DNA from: Enterobacter wuhouensis | GTDB lineage: Bacteria > Pseudomonadota > Gammaproteobacteria > Enterobacterales > Enterobacteriaceae | Length of the DNA stretch: 64,000 bases | Assembly: GCF_004331265.1 (NCBI RefSeq) | Contig: NZ_SJOO01000002.1 | Location: 62,001 to 126,000 of the forward strand | Reading direction: 5' to 3' | Shown: one piece after another, positions 1 to 8,371 of the stretch | Layout of the letters: the number at the start of each line of letters is the position of its first letter | Position numbering within the stretch: position 1 is the stretch's first letter | Notes under the pieces: generated by a model | What the model saw: the letters and a program-made list of their open reading frames with translations, nothing else | What the model was told of the DNA's origin: nothing | The model's database searches: none | Made by a program: the position numbers and the translations under genes

Positions 1-291
1 GCGCTCGGCATGAGCAAGAAAGACACGCTGGCGATTCTGCTGCCGTACGCCTTTAAGCGCGCGCTCTCCTCGTATTCCAACGAGGTGGTGCTGGTGTTCA
101 AGAGTACCTCTCTGGCCTACACCATCACCCTGATGGAAGTGATGGGCCACGGGCAGCTGCTCTATGGACGCACTTACGACGTGATGGTGTTCGGTGCGGC
201 GGGTCTGGTGTATCTGGTGGTCAACGGTCTGCTGACGCTGATGATGCGCCTGATCGAGCGCAGAGCGTTAGCGTTTGAGCGCAGATCGTAG
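1..291 (+). CDS. artM: ArtM arginine ABC transporter permease, C-terminal part
   Basis: The frame is open from base 1, so the gene begins outside the window. The visible 96 residues match the end of ArtM, a membrane permease of the ArtPQMJ arginine importer. The EVVLVFKSTSLAYTITL stretch belongs to the cytoplasmic coupling segment typical of amino-acid ABC permeases, and a last membrane helix (about MVFGAAGLVYLVVNGLLTL) precedes a basic tail ending ERRALAFERRS. artJ follows on the same strand after a REP-like repeat and its own promoter region, as in E. coli. The identification rests on recalled E. coli ArtM and on the neighbour artJ. Confidence 0.93.
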   Translation, partial: ALGMSKKDTLAILLPYAFKRALSSYSNEVVLVFKSTSLAYTITLMEVMGHGQLLYGRTYDVMVFGAAGLVYLVVNGLLTLMMRLIERRALAFERRS

Positions 292-321
292 GCCGGGTAA
301 GCGCAGCGCCACCCGGCAAGA
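289..321. repeat. REP-like palindromic unit
   Basis: A GC-rich imperfect palindrome (GTAGGCCGGGTAAGCGCAGC followed by GCCACCCGGC) lies directly after the artM stop. The same unit recurs at 1206-1283 and 3538-3616 in this window, always between genes, as expected of enterobacterial REP elements that stabilise mRNA ends or bind DNA gyrase. Confidence 0.85.
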
Positions 322-386
322 AGTGCATAAATGTGATTAATCAATGCGGGTAACCTTTTGGTTATCCGTTTTTTTTTGCAATTAAA

Positions 387-421
387 ATAATATTTAATCA
401 TTTATATTGCATATAAATTCA
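387..421. promoter_or_regulatory. Candidate paired ARG boxes (ArgR operator) of artJ
   Basis: The core TGCATATAAATTCA at 408-421 matches the ArgR half-site pattern TGAAT-wwww-ATTCA with one mismatch. A weaker core at 387-400 (ATAATATTTAATCA) sits exactly 21 bp upstream, the usual centre spacing of paired ARG boxes. ArgR repression of artJ is known in E. coli. The assignment to this site is inference from the pattern. Confidence 0.6.
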
Positions 422-468
422 ATTGCTGGCATTGTTTTTCCATAAGACTTACAGACGGGAGTATGACA

Positions 469-1200
469 ATGAAAAAGTTAGTTCTGGCCGCATTACTGGC
501 AACCTTCGCCACTGGCGCATCCGCAGCAGACAAAATCAACTTCGGCGTTTCCGCCACCTATCCGCCGTTTGAATCGCTGGATGCCAGCAACCAGATCGTC
601 GGTTTCGATATCGATCTGGCGAAAGCGCTGTGCACGCAGATGCAGGCCGACTGCACCTTTACCAACCATGCCTTCGACAGCCTGATCCCGTCGTTGAAAT
701 TTAAAAAATACGATGCGGTGATCTCCGGGATGGACATCACGCCTGAGCGCAGCAAGCAGGTCGCGTTTACCGACCCGTACTACGCCAACTCTGCGGTCGT
801 GATTGCGAAGAAAGGGGCTTATACCTCTTTCGATCAGCTGAAAGGCAAACGCATCGGGATGGAAAACGGCACCACGCACCAGAAGTATCTGCAGGACAAG
901 CATCCTGAAGTGAAAACCGTGGCCTATGACAGCTACCAGAACGCGATTATTGACCTGAAAAATGGCCGTATCGACGGCGTATTCGGCGACACCGCCGTGG
1001 TGAACGAGTGGCTGAAAACCAATCCGCAGCTGGGGACCGCAACCGAGAAGGTGACCGATCCGCAGTACTTTGGCACGGGCCTCGGCATCGCGGTACGTCC
1101 GGATAACAAGGCCCTGCTGGAAAAACTGAACGGCGCGCTGAAGGCGATTAAAGCCGACGGTACGTATCAGAAAATCAGCGACCAGTGGTTCCCGCAGTAA
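469..1200 (+). CDS. artJ: ArtJ periplasmic arginine-binding protein
   Basis: This is the substrate-binding protein of the ArtPQMJ arginine ABC importer, 243 residues like E. coli ArtJ. An ATG two codons upstream (463) is possible, but the MKKLV start fits both the family and the signal peptide. A Sec signal peptide covers about residues 1-19 with cleavage after ASA. The mature protein is a type II periplasmic binding protein with the family signature GFDIDLAKALC near residue 45 and the second-lobe motif DGVFGDTAVV. It follows artM on the same strand and has candidate ARG boxes upstream, which implies repression by ArgR-arginine. Confidence 0.96.
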   Translation: MKKLVLAALLATFATGASAADKINFGVSATYPPFESLDASNQIVGFDIDLAKALCTQMQADCTFTNHAFDSLIPSLKFKKYDAVISGMDITPERSKQVAFTDPYYANSAVVIAKKGAYTSFDQLKGKRIGMENGTTHQKYLQDKHPEVKTVAYDSYQNAIIDLKNGRIDGVFGDTAVVNEWLKTNPQLGTATEKVTDPQYFGTGLGIAVRPDNKALLEKLNGALKAIKADGTYQKISDQWFPQ

Positions 1201-1205
1201 ATCTC

Positions 1206-1283
1206 TTTTGCCGGGTGACGGCTTCGCCTTACCCGGCCTACGCGGGGGGTTGTAGGCCGGGTAAGCGCAGCGCCACCCGGCAA
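1206..1283. repeat. Two inverted REP-like units (BIME-like)
   Basis: Two oppositely oriented GC-rich units (TGCCGGGTGACGGCTTCGCC and the GTAGGCCGGGTAAGCGCAGC type) lie between the convergent artJ and histidine kinase genes. They share sequence with the units at 289 and 3538 and can form long hairpins. Confidence 0.85.
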
Positions 1284-1287
1284 TCTC

Positions 1288-2757
1288 TCAAAGTGGCACG
1301 AAAAATCTGAACCTCGCCCCGCTCACCGATTCCATCAGGCCGATCCCACCGCCGTGTAGCTCCAGCATTCGCTTAACGATTAACAGCCCCAGCCCGCCGC
1401 GGTTCTCACGCGATGCCTGGGTATTCAACGCCGAAGGCCGCTGGAACAGATCGTCGCGCAGCGAAGCCTCCACGCCCGTTCCGCTGTCTGCCACCTCGAC
1501 CTGCAGCCGTTCATTCTCCTGCCAGACCGCCAGACGTATTTCCCCGCCCGCTGGCGTGTGGCGCATCGCGTTATCGAGCAGGTTGGTCACTACGCGTTCG
1601 ATCATCGACACATCGGCGTTCACCAGCGGCAGCGGTCCCGGCACGTCAATATGCAGATTTAATTCACGCGTGCGGGCGGTTAATTCAAACTTCTGCGCCA
1701 CGTCGGAGATCAGTTCCCCCATCGCGAAGCGCTCGCGCTGCGGTTTAATACCGCCGTGCTCAAGGCGCGCCAGCTCAAACAGCTGCTGGGACAGGTGCCG
1801 CACCTTCTGCCCCTGACGCAGCGCGGTGGCAAGATACTGCTGATGCTCCTGCGGCGTGAGGGTGGCGGATTTCAGCGACAAGGTTTCCAGATAGCCCAGC
1901 AGCGAGGTCAGCGGCGTGCGCAGGTCGTGCGAAATATTGGCAATAAACTCCCGGCGCTGGCGGTCGCTGTCGGCCAGCCGATCCCACTGGGAGGTGATTT
2001 TGCGCGCCAGCTCGATGAAACTGTTCCGCAGCATCGCCACTTCGTCGTTGACGGCAGGCTCCAGCGGCTCGGCTGCCAGCCGTTTAATGGCGCTCATGCT
2101 GTCCTGCTCCAGCCCGGCGACCTCCATCGTCAGGTGCTTCACCGGACGCGTCACCCAGTACCAAATCAGCATTCCTGCGAGCAGTCCAAACAGGGCGACC
2201 CACAGCAGTGACCACAGCACCGTACTCCAGAGCGCCTTGTGCCAGGCCATCTCCGCCAGCGCGTTCGACTCTTCGCCCTGCAAAATAATGTACAGGTAGC
2301 CTTTTAGCTCGCCGTCCTGCCGCAGCGGCGTGGCGCTGAAGACCTTTTTATTCTGACTGCGGGGATCGTCGCCCAGTATCGGTATGGCAGTGCCGCTCAG
2401 GAAGGTCTGAACCGGCGCAAGGTCGATCCTTTGCCGCTGAATATGGCCCGGCGGCGCGGCATCGGCCAGGATCTCGCCGTCCGGGGAAACGACGTACAGC
2501 TCGACGCTCGGATTGAAGGTCATCAGCCGATCGAACAGGGGCTTCAGCGCGCGGCGATCGACCCTGCCCTGCGCGTCCAGAATAGGTTCCCGCTGCACGA
2601 TCTGTTGCGCCAGCCCGCCCGACAGCCGCTGCACCATCGCGTTGCCGTACTGCATGCTGGTGTAAAGCTGCACCGCGCAGGCCACGGTGGCGCAGAGCAT
2701 CATCAGCAGAATAAACAGCAGCGTCAGCCGCTGGCTGAGGCTAAAGCGGCGCATCAT
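1288..2757 (-). CDS. Sensor histidine kinase of an OmpR-type two-component system
   Basis: A membrane histidine kinase of about 489 residues. I chose the ATG at 2757 (or 2754, the next codon) because it overlaps the end of the regulator gene by a few bases and begins directly with a membrane helix (SLSQRLTLLFILLMMLC). A periplasmic sensor segment (about 35-180) precedes a second helix (about 183-208) and a HAMP linker. The HisKA phosphoacceptor motif is FIANISHDLRTPLTSLLGYL, and the ATPase domain shows the N box (LLDNAMRHTP) and G boxes (GTG, GGLGLLIVKRML). The signal is unknown. E. coli K-12 has no kinase at this position between artJ and rlmC. Confidence 0.88.
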   Translation of the reverse strand: MMRRFSLSQRLTLLFILLMMLCATVACAVQLYTSMQYGNAMVQRLSGGLAQQIVQREPILDAQGRVDRRALKPLFDRLMTFNPSVELYVVSPDGEILADAAPPGHIQRQRIDLAPVQTFLSGTAIPILGDDPRSQNKKVFSATPLRQDGELKGYLYIILQGEESNALAEMAWHKALWSTVLWSLLWVALFGLLAGMLIWYWVTRPVKHLTMEVAGLEQDSMSAIKRLAAEPLEPAVNDEVAMLRNSFIELARKITSQWDRLADSDRQRREFIANISHDLRTPLTSLLGYLETLSLKSATLTPQEHQQYLATALRQGQKVRHLSQQLFELARLEHGGIKPQRERFAMGELISDVAQKFELTARTRELNLHIDVPGPLPLVNADVSMIERVVTNLLDNAMRHTPAGGEIRLAVWQENERLQVEVADSGTGVEASLRDDLFQRPSALNTQASRENRGGLGLLIVKRMLELHGGGIGLMESVSGARFRFFVPL

Positions 2758-3448
2758 GATTCTGCTCCGCAAATTTATAGCCCTTGCCCCAGACGGTGCG
2801 AATGATTTCCGGCTCGGCGGCATCCTTCTCAATCTTGATGCGCAGGCGGTTAATGTGGGTGTTGACGGTGTGCTCGTAACCTTCGTGCTGATATCCCCAG
2901 ACCTGCTCCAGCAGCGCAAGCCGCGAGAAAACGTCGCCGGGATGACGAGCGAAGAAGTACAGCAGCTCGAACTCGCGCGGCGTGAGATCGACGTCCTGGC
3001 CGTGCAAACGTACCGCGCGTGCCAGCGGGTCGATCGTCAGGCCGTGCGCCTGAATCAGCCCCGAGGTTTGCGCCTGCCCCATCGCCTGCTGGCGGCGGAA
3101 CAGCGCTTTGATGCGGGCGATCAGCTCCTGCACCGAGAACGGCTTGGCGAGGTAGTCATCGGCACCGGTTTCCAGCCCGGTAATGCGGTCGGTTTCGCTG
3201 CTGCGGGCGCTGATGATGATCACCGGCAGATAGCGGGTCATCTGGCGGATGCGGCGACAAATCTCCAGCCCGTCAACGTTAGGCAGCATCAGGTCGAGGA
3301 TCGCCGCATCCCACGGCTGGGACTCCAGACGCTGTAACGCCTTAGCCCCGTCGGGTTCGTGGGTAATGCTGTAGCCTTCATCTTCTAAATTAAGACGCAG
3401 AAGCGCCGCGATATCGTGGTCGTCTTCCACCAGCAGGATCTGCTTCAT
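2741..3448 (-). CDS. OmpR/PhoB-family response regulator
   Basis: A 235-residue response regulator co-transcribed with the following kinase, whose start overlaps its stop. The receiver domain (about 1-115) has the acidic pair in LLVEDDHD, the phosphoacceptor aspartate in DLMLPNVDGLE and the conserved lysine in YLAKPFS. The C-terminal winged-helix domain has the typical DLTPREFELLYFFARHPG and HINRLRIKIE motifs, so it is a DNA-binding transcription factor. Targets cannot be read from the window. It is not a recognisable orthologue of a named E. coli regulator, so no symbol is given. Confidence 0.9.
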   Translation of the reverse strand: MKQILLVEDDHDIAALLRLNLEDEGYSITHEPDGAKALQRLESQPWDAAILDLMLPNVDGLEICRRIRQMTRYLPVIIISARSSETDRITGLETGADDYLAKPFSVQELIARIKALFRRQQAMGQAQTSGLIQAHGLTIDPLARAVRLHGQDVDLTPREFELLYFFARHPGDVFSRLALLEQVWGYQHEGYEHTVNTHINRLRIKIEKDAAEPEIIRTVWGKGYKFAEQNHDAPL

Positions 3449-3537
3449 GGGTAAGCCTTTATTCAGTTCTTATGACGTAAGCTTACCCGATTTTGCAGGG
3501 ATGAAGAGTTCACATTTTGTTGAACATTGTGCCGGGT

Positions 3538-3616
3538 TCATGCCGGGTGGCGGCTACGCCTTACCCGGCCTACTCCAGTTTGTAGGCCCGGTAAGCGCAG
3601 CGCCACCGGGCGATGT
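3538..3616. repeat. Inverted pair of REP-like units
   Basis: GTGCCGGGTTCATGCCGGGT, CTACGCCTTACCCGGCCTAC and GTAGGCCCGGTAAGCGCAGC segments form an inverted pair of the same family as 1206-1283. They lie between the response-regulator promoter and the 3' end of rlmC. Confidence 0.8.
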
Positions 3617-3622
3617 TAAGGA

Positions 3623-4753
3623 TTAGCGCGTTTTCACCAACAACGCCAACACTTCATAATGCGCGGTATGCGGGAACATATCGAAAAGCTGAACGCGCTC
3701 AATGCGGTAGCCCGGCAGGTGGGCGATGTCTTTCGCCATGGTTTGCGCGTTGCAGCTGGAGTAGACGATAAAATCGGGCGCCATCTGGCTGAGGTAGTCG
3801 CACAGGGCGTTGCCAATTCCCCGGCGCGGCGGGTTGACCAGCACCAGTTCCGGCACGTTGCCCTGCCCGGTGGCGAACTGCGTCGAGTCCAGCGCCTGGA
3901 AGTGCAGATTCGTTAGCCCCAGCTCGGCGGCGGACTGCTTCGCGCAGGCGATAGCCTCGGCGGAAATCTCGATGCCGGTCAGCTGCATTTCTGGCGTGGC
4001 GCAGTGCAGGCCGAAGCCGCCCACGCCGCAGAACAGATCCCACATGTGGCTGATGTTCAGTGCGCGGACCCAGTCCCGCGCGGTGGCGTACAGCGCGCTG
4101 GCAACTACCGGGTTAGTCTGGAAGAAGCTCTGCGGGCGTATCCACAGCGGGACGTTATTGAAGTTTTCTGCCAGCGCGTGCTGCTCGGTAAAGAAAATCT
4201 CTTTCTCCCCTTCCATGATCGCCATATGCACCGGCTGGATGTTTGCGGTGATGACCTTGAGCTGCGGAAGCTGTTCCTGCAGCCACGGCAGCGCCGCGCG
4301 CAGCTGCTCCAGCTTAGTTTCCGATCGCAGCACGAAGCGCAGCATCATGCCGCCGTCTTTCTGGCTTTCGGTCAGCAGAAGGTATTTCAGCTCGCCGCGC
4401 CTGCGGGCGACGTTGTAAGGCGTTAACCCTGCACGCGCAATAAAGGGTTTCAGTGCGGCAAAGACGGGCTCAAACGAGGCGGGATACAGCGGGCAGTCGG
4501 TTAAGTCTTCCGGTGTGCCGTCGCGGTGCAGCATCCCCAGCAGCGGTTTTTCAACGCTGCCGCTGACCACCATTTTGGCTTTATTACGGAAACCCTGCTC
4601 CGGGCCGCTGACGGGTGCGCACCACTCGCCCACCGCGTGTTCAGCCAGCAGCTGTTGCAGGTCGGCCATTTTGGCGGTGAGTTGTTGAGAGACCGGCTGT
4701 TCTATCCACTGACAGGAGCGGCAGCGTCCGGCGTCATAGAGTGCGCACTGCAT
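3623..4753 (-). CDS. rlmC: RlmC, 23S rRNA m5U747 methyltransferase
   Basis: An S-adenosylmethionine-dependent methyltransferase that makes 5-methyluridine at position 747 of 23S rRNA. The 376 residues compare with 375 in E. coli RlmC (formerly RumB). The N-terminal cysteines (C3, C11, C14, plus CPLYP near residue 87) are the 4Fe-4S ligands of the RumA/RumB family. The SAM motif is [14 protein letters not shown], followed by VNPPRRGIG and the catalytic-cysteine motif [12 protein letters not shown]. It lies beside ybjO and the potFGHI operon as in E. coli. Confidence 0.96.
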   Translation of the reverse strand: MQCALYDAGRCRSCQWIEQPVSQQLTAKMADLQQLLAEHAVGEWCAPVSGPEQGFRNKAKMVVSGSVEKPLLGMLHRDGTPEDLTDCPLYPASFEPVFAALKPFIARAGLTPYNVARRRGELKYLLLTESQKDGGMMLRFVLRSETKLEQLRAALPWLQEQLPQLKVITANIQPVHMAIMEGEKEIFFTEQHALAENFNNVPLWIRPQSFFQTNPVVASALYATARDWVRALNISHMWDLFCGVGGFGLHCATPEMQLTGIEISAEAIACAKQSAAELGLTNLHFQALDSTQFATGQGNVPELVLVNPPRRGIGNALCDYLSQMAPDFIVYSSCNAQTMAKDIAHLPGYRIERVQLFDMFPHTAHYEVLALLVKTR

Positions 4754-4793
4754 ATGAAAACCTTAAGGATCACGAGGGCTGCGATTATACACA

Positions 4794-5267
4794 TTATTGC
4801 AGGCGGAAGAACCGCCGACTGGAGGCGGGGATAAAAAGCAGAAACAGAACCAGCATGTCCGGGAGTTTTTGCATAAACAGCGCGCGCAGGATCTCGCGTT
4901 TGGATTCCCCCGCAATGCTGAACAGCTCCGGGTAGCCGTATCCCAGCGAGGCAGCCCACAGATAGCTGGCGGCGGTAATTTGCGTCAGCAGATAGACCCA
5001 GCGCGCCCAGTTGCGCCCTTTGACCAGCGAGAATGCACAGTAGATTTCAATAAACACCAGCACCAGGCTGCTCAAAAAAACCAGCGTCAGATTCCACGTC
5101 TGTACGCTGCGGTGAATGAATTCACCGATGCCGCGGGCACCTAAGGTGTTCAAAATCATCAGCACGTCCAGACAGCGGATCATAATAATGGCGAGCGCCG
5201 CCACCTGCACCAGCGCAGGAACGTTCGGACGAGCATGCGTATGACGTGTTTTTTGAAAGAATCCCAA
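4794..5267 (-). CDS. ybjO: YbjO, DUF2593 inner-membrane protein
   Basis: A 157-residue integral membrane protein with four predicted hydrophobic helices (about 25-45, 63-85, 97-118 and 132-150), matching the size and position of E. coli YbjO (DUF2593 family) between rlmC and potI. Its function is unknown. It reads in the same direction as the putrescine transporter genes but is separated from potI by a hairpin terminator at 5290-5310, so it is probably transcribed separately. Confidence 0.88.
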   Translation of the reverse strand: MGFFQKTRHTHARPNVPALVQVAALAIIMIRCLDVLMILNTLGARGIGEFIHRSVQTWNLTLVFLSSLVLVFIEIYCAFSLVKGRNWARWVYLLTQITAASYLWAASLGYGYPELFSIAGESKREILRALFMQKLPDMLVLFLLFIPASSRRFFRLQ

Positions 5268-5289
5268 TGTTTTACTTCCCTGAAAAACA

Positions 5290-5310
5290 GTGCCGCGTCA
5301 TGCGCGGCAC
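5290..5310 (-). terminator. Terminator of the potFGHI operon
   Basis: GTGCCGCG and CGCGGCAC form an 8-bp stem with a short loop. On the minus strand the stem is followed by TGTTTTT (5283-5288), giving an intrinsic terminator just downstream of potI. Confidence 0.8.
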
Positions 5311-5332
5311 TTCACTGGAAATTTTAAATGCT

Positions 5333-6178
5333 TCAGCCGCGTCTTGCACGCTGGATATCACGCACGCGCTGTTTTTCCGCGCGCGCCATCAAATACCAGG
5401 CGATAAATCCGACAATTCCGACCACGCCGAGGATAATTGACGCCAGGGCGTTAATCTCCGGGTTCACCCCCATGCGCACGCTGGAGAAGACCAGCATCGG
5501 CAGCGTCGTCGCGCCCGGCCCGGAGACAAAGCTGGCGATAACCAGATCGTCCAGCGAAAGCGTAAACGCCAGCAGCCAGCCGGATATCACCGCCGGCATA
5601 ATCATCGGCAGCGTGATGATGAAGAAGACCTTCAGCGGCGTCGCGCCGAGATCCATCGCCGCCTCCTCAATCGAGCGGTCCAGCTCGCGCAGGCGCGAGG
5701 AGATCACCACCGCCACGTAGGCGGTACAGAACGTGACGTGCGCCAGCCAGATGGTCAACATGCCGCGATCCGCAGGCCAGCCGATGGCGTGCGCCAGGGC
5801 CACAAACAGCAGCAGCAGCGATAGGCCGGTGATCACGTCCGGCATCACCAGCGGGGCGGTGATCATAAAGGCAAAGCCGTTCGCGCCGCGAAAACGCCCG
5901 AAGCGCACCATCACCAGCGCGGCGATAGTGCCCAGCACGCAGGCCATCGTCGCCGCCAGCGCGGCAATCGTCAGGCTCAAGCCCACCGCGCTCATCATCG
6001 CGTCGTCGTGGAACAGCTCGCTGTACCAGCGCGTCGACCAGCCCGCCCAGACCGTCACCAGCTTAGAGCTGTTGAACGAATAGATCACCAGCATCAGCAT
6101 GGGCGCATACAGAAAGGTAAAGCCAATCACCAGGATCAGAATTCGCCACGGGGAGCGCACTACCGGTAGGTTGTTCAT
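5333..6178 (-). CDS. potI: PotI, putrescine ABC transporter permease
   Basis: One of two inner-membrane permeases of the PotFGHI putrescine importer, 281 residues like E. coli PotI. I chose the ATG at 6178 because it overlaps the potH stop by 4 bases (ATGA) and gives the family length; the longer upstream reading is not homologous. It has six membrane helices and the EAA coupling loop (EEAAMDLGATPLKVFF) that docks on the PotG ATPase. It is the last gene of the operon and is followed by a terminator. Confidence 0.96.
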   Translation of the reverse strand: MNNLPVVRSPWRILILVIGFTFLYAPMLMLVIYSFNSSKLVTVWAGWSTRWYSELFHDDAMMSAVGLSLTIAALAATMACVLGTIAALVMVRFGRFRGANGFAFMITAPLVMPDVITGLSLLLLFVALAHAIGWPADRGMLTIWLAHVTFCTAYVAVVISSRLRELDRSIEEAAMDLGATPLKVFFIITLPMIMPAVISGWLLAFTLSLDDLVIASFVSGPGATTLPMLVFSSVRMGVNPEINALASIILGVVGIVGFIAWYLMARAEKQRVRDIQRARRG

Positions 6179-7128
6179 CCGCGATCTCCCATCTGTTTCT
6201 GCTGATGCTTGTGGAACCACATGATCGGCACGATCAGCAGCAGTAACATCACGATCGCCACCGCCGAGGCCACCGGCCAGTCGCGGTTGTTGAAGAACTC
6301 CTGCCACAGCACGCGGCCAATCATGATGCTGTCCGGGCCGCCGAGCAGTTCCGGGATCACGAACTCCCCCACCGCCGGAATAAAGACCAGCATTGATCCG
6401 GCGATAATGCCGCCTTTGGTCAGCGGGACAATGACGCTGAAGAAGGTTTTTAGCGGGCGGGCGCCGAGATCGAGCGACGCTTCCACCAGCGAGTAATCAA
6501 TGCGGGTCAGCGCCGTATAGATCGGCAGCACCATAAACGGCAGATAGGCGTACACAATGCCGATATAAACCGCGAGGTTGGTATGCAGGATCGTCAGCGG
6601 CTGGTCGATCACCCCGAGCCACATGAGAAAGTTATTCAGCACGCCGTTGTTTTTCAGGATCCCCATCCACGCATACACGCGGATCAGGAACGAGGTCCAC
6701 GACGGCAGGATCACCAGCAGCAGCAGAATGTTGCGCGTCGACGGCTTGCTGTGCGCCACCGCCCACGCCAGCGGGTAGCCCATCAGCAGACAGCAGATCG
6801 TCGAGATCGCCGCCACCTGCAGCGACTGCAAATAGGCTTCGAAATAGAGCGGATCGTCGGTGAGCTGCAGGAAATTGCCGAGATTAAGCGTCAGCGTCAG
6901 CTGCCCGTCGGCCCAGTCCAGCAGGTTGGTATACGGCGGGATCGCCCGCGCCATCTCCGCCAGGCTGATCTTAAAGACGATCAGGAACGGCAGCAGGAAC
7001 AGCAGGATCAGCCAGACGTACGGCATGGCGATGACCAGCTTGCGGCCGTGGTTCATCTGCATACGCGCCAGCCAGTTCCCAAAGCCGCCCGGCTTTTTGA
7101 CGCGGGCTGGAGGTTCAAGTGTGCTCAT
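6175..7128 (-). CDS. potH: PotH, putrescine ABC transporter permease
   Basis: The 317-residue partner permease of PotI, identical in length to E. coli PotH. A basic cytoplasmic N-terminus precedes the first helix (LVIAMPYVWLILLFLLPFLI). The EAA loop reads VEASLDLGARPLKTFFSVIV. It sits 9 bases after the potG stop and overlaps potI by 4 bases, so translation is probably coupled. Confidence 0.96.
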   Translation of the reverse strand: MSTLEPPARVKKPGGFGNWLARMQMNHGRKLVIAMPYVWLILLFLLPFLIVFKISLAEMARAIPPYTNLLDWADGQLTLTLNLGNFLQLTDDPLYFEAYLQSLQVAAISTICCLLMGYPLAWAVAHSKPSTRNILLLLVILPSWTSFLIRVYAWMGILKNNGVLNNFLMWLGVIDQPLTILHTNLAVYIGIVYAYLPFMVLPIYTALTRIDYSLVEASLDLGARPLKTFFSVIVPLTKGGIIAGSMLVFIPAVGEFVIPELLGGPDSIMIGRVLWQEFFNNRDWPVASAVAIVMLLLLIVPIMWFHKHQQKQMGDRG

Positions 7129-7137
7129 GATCGCTCC

Positions 7138-8271
7138 TTATACCGTCAGTACAACGCAGCTGTCCGCGTCCCAGCACAGGCGCACTTCGTCGCCCCAGGT
7201 CGGCTGTCCCTTGCGATACCGGTGCTCGTTTTGCAGCTGCGCGCTGAGCATTTGTCCGCTTTTCAGACGCACGTGATAGATGGAGAGATCGCCCAGATAG
7301 GCAATATGCACCACTTCCCCGACGGCAAAGTTATAGCCGTCGGCGGGCGGCTCATCGCAGAGCATGATTTTTTCCGGGCGCAGGGCCACGTAGACCGGCA
7401 CGTTGTCCACCACGGAGTTATCAGGGTCAACTTTCAGCGGATGAACCAGCCCCGGCGATTCAATCACCAGCCCGTCCTCCTGGCGGTCTTTCAGCAGCCC
7501 CTCGAAGACGTTCACCGACCCGATAAACTCCGCGCTGTAGCGGGTGGTCGGGTGCTCATAAATCTCTTCCGGCTCGCCAATCTGCACGAACTTCCCGCGG
7601 TTCATGATCGCAATACGTCCGGCCATGGTCATCGCCTCTTCCTGGTCGTGGGTCACCATCACGCAGGTCACCCCCACGCGTTCAAGGATGTCCACCACTT
7701 CCAGCTGCATGCGGTCGCGCAGTTTTTTATCCAGCGCCCCCATCGGCTCGTCAAGCAGCAGCAGCTTCGGGCGTTTCGCCAGGCTGCGCGCCAGCGCCAC
7801 GCGCTGACGCTGGCCGCCGGAGAGCTGGTGCGGCTTACGCTTCGCGAACTCCTGCATGTGTACGAGGCTCAGCATCTCGGCCACGCGCGCGGTGATTTCG
7901 GCCTTCGGCAGCTTGTCCTGCTTCAGGCCAAAGGCGATGTTCTGCTCCACCGTCATGTGCGGAAACAGCGCGTAAGACTGGAACATCATGTTAATCGGGC
8001 GCTGATACGGCGGCACGCTGGAGAGATCGACCCCATCGAGCACGATCTGCCCGGCGGTCGGCTGCTCAAACCCGGCCAGCATACGCAGCAGGGTGGATTT
8101 ACCGCAGCCCGATGCGCCAAGCAGCGCGAAGATTTCGCCTTTGTAGATCGTCAGGCTGACGTCGTCCACGGCGTGCTGGCCGTCGAAAGATTTGGTGAGG
8201 TTACGAATTTCAAGCAGCGGGGTCAGCGCTTTACGGACTTTCGCCTGCGGGCGGGGGATCGCGTCATTCAC
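7138..8271 (-). CDS. potG: PotG, putrescine ABC transporter ATPase
   Basis: The ATP-binding subunit of PotFGHI. I chose the GTG at 8271, which gives 377 residues as in E. coli PotG and has a GGAG Shine-Dalgarno sequence about 8 bases upstream; an ATG at 8295 would add eight residues. Walker A is GASGCGKST, the ABC signature is LSGGQRQR, Walker B is KLLLLDEPMGALD and the switch histidine lies in VMVTHDQEEA. A TOBE domain fills the C-terminal third. It lies between potF and potH in one operon. Confidence 0.96.
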   Translation of the reverse strand: MNDAIPRPQAKVRKALTPLLEIRNLTKSFDGQHAVDDVSLTIYKGEIFALLGASGCGKSTLLRMLAGFEQPTAGQIVLDGVDLSSVPPYQRPINMMFQSYALFPHMTVEQNIAFGLKQDKLPKAEITARVAEMLSLVHMQEFAKRKPHQLSGGQRQRVALARSLAKRPKLLLLDEPMGALDKKLRDRMQLEVVDILERVGVTCVMVTHDQEEAMTMAGRIAIMNRGKFVQIGEPEEIYEHPTTRYSAEFIGSVNVFEGLLKDRQEDGLVIESPGLVHPLKVDPDNSVVDNVPVYVALRPEKIMLCDEPPADGYNFAVGEVVHIAYLGDLSIYHVRLKSGQMLSAQLQNEHRYRKGQPTWGDEVRLCWDADSCVVLTV

Positions 8272-8320
8272 GGGGTGTTCTCCGGTAGAGATCAAAACGG
8301 GTGCAAACGCACCGTCATGG

Positions 8321-8360
8321 TGCGCATCGCCGGGCGGCGCTAGCGCTTGCCCGGCCTACA
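8321..8360. repeat. REP-like unit between potF and potG
   Basis: GCATCGCCGGGCGGCGCTAG and TTGCCCGGCCTAC form an inverted GC-rich unit related to the REP elements elsewhere in the window. In E. coli such an element between the first and second genes of a transporter operon lets the binding-protein mRNA outlast the rest; that role here is inference. Confidence 0.65.
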
Positions 8361-8371
8361 TCTGACAAACG

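Noticed and set aside
6583..8343. 586-codon plus-strand frame antisense to potH and potG
   Set aside because: It is a histidine- and arginine-rich shadow of two well-identified transporter genes in high-GC DNA.
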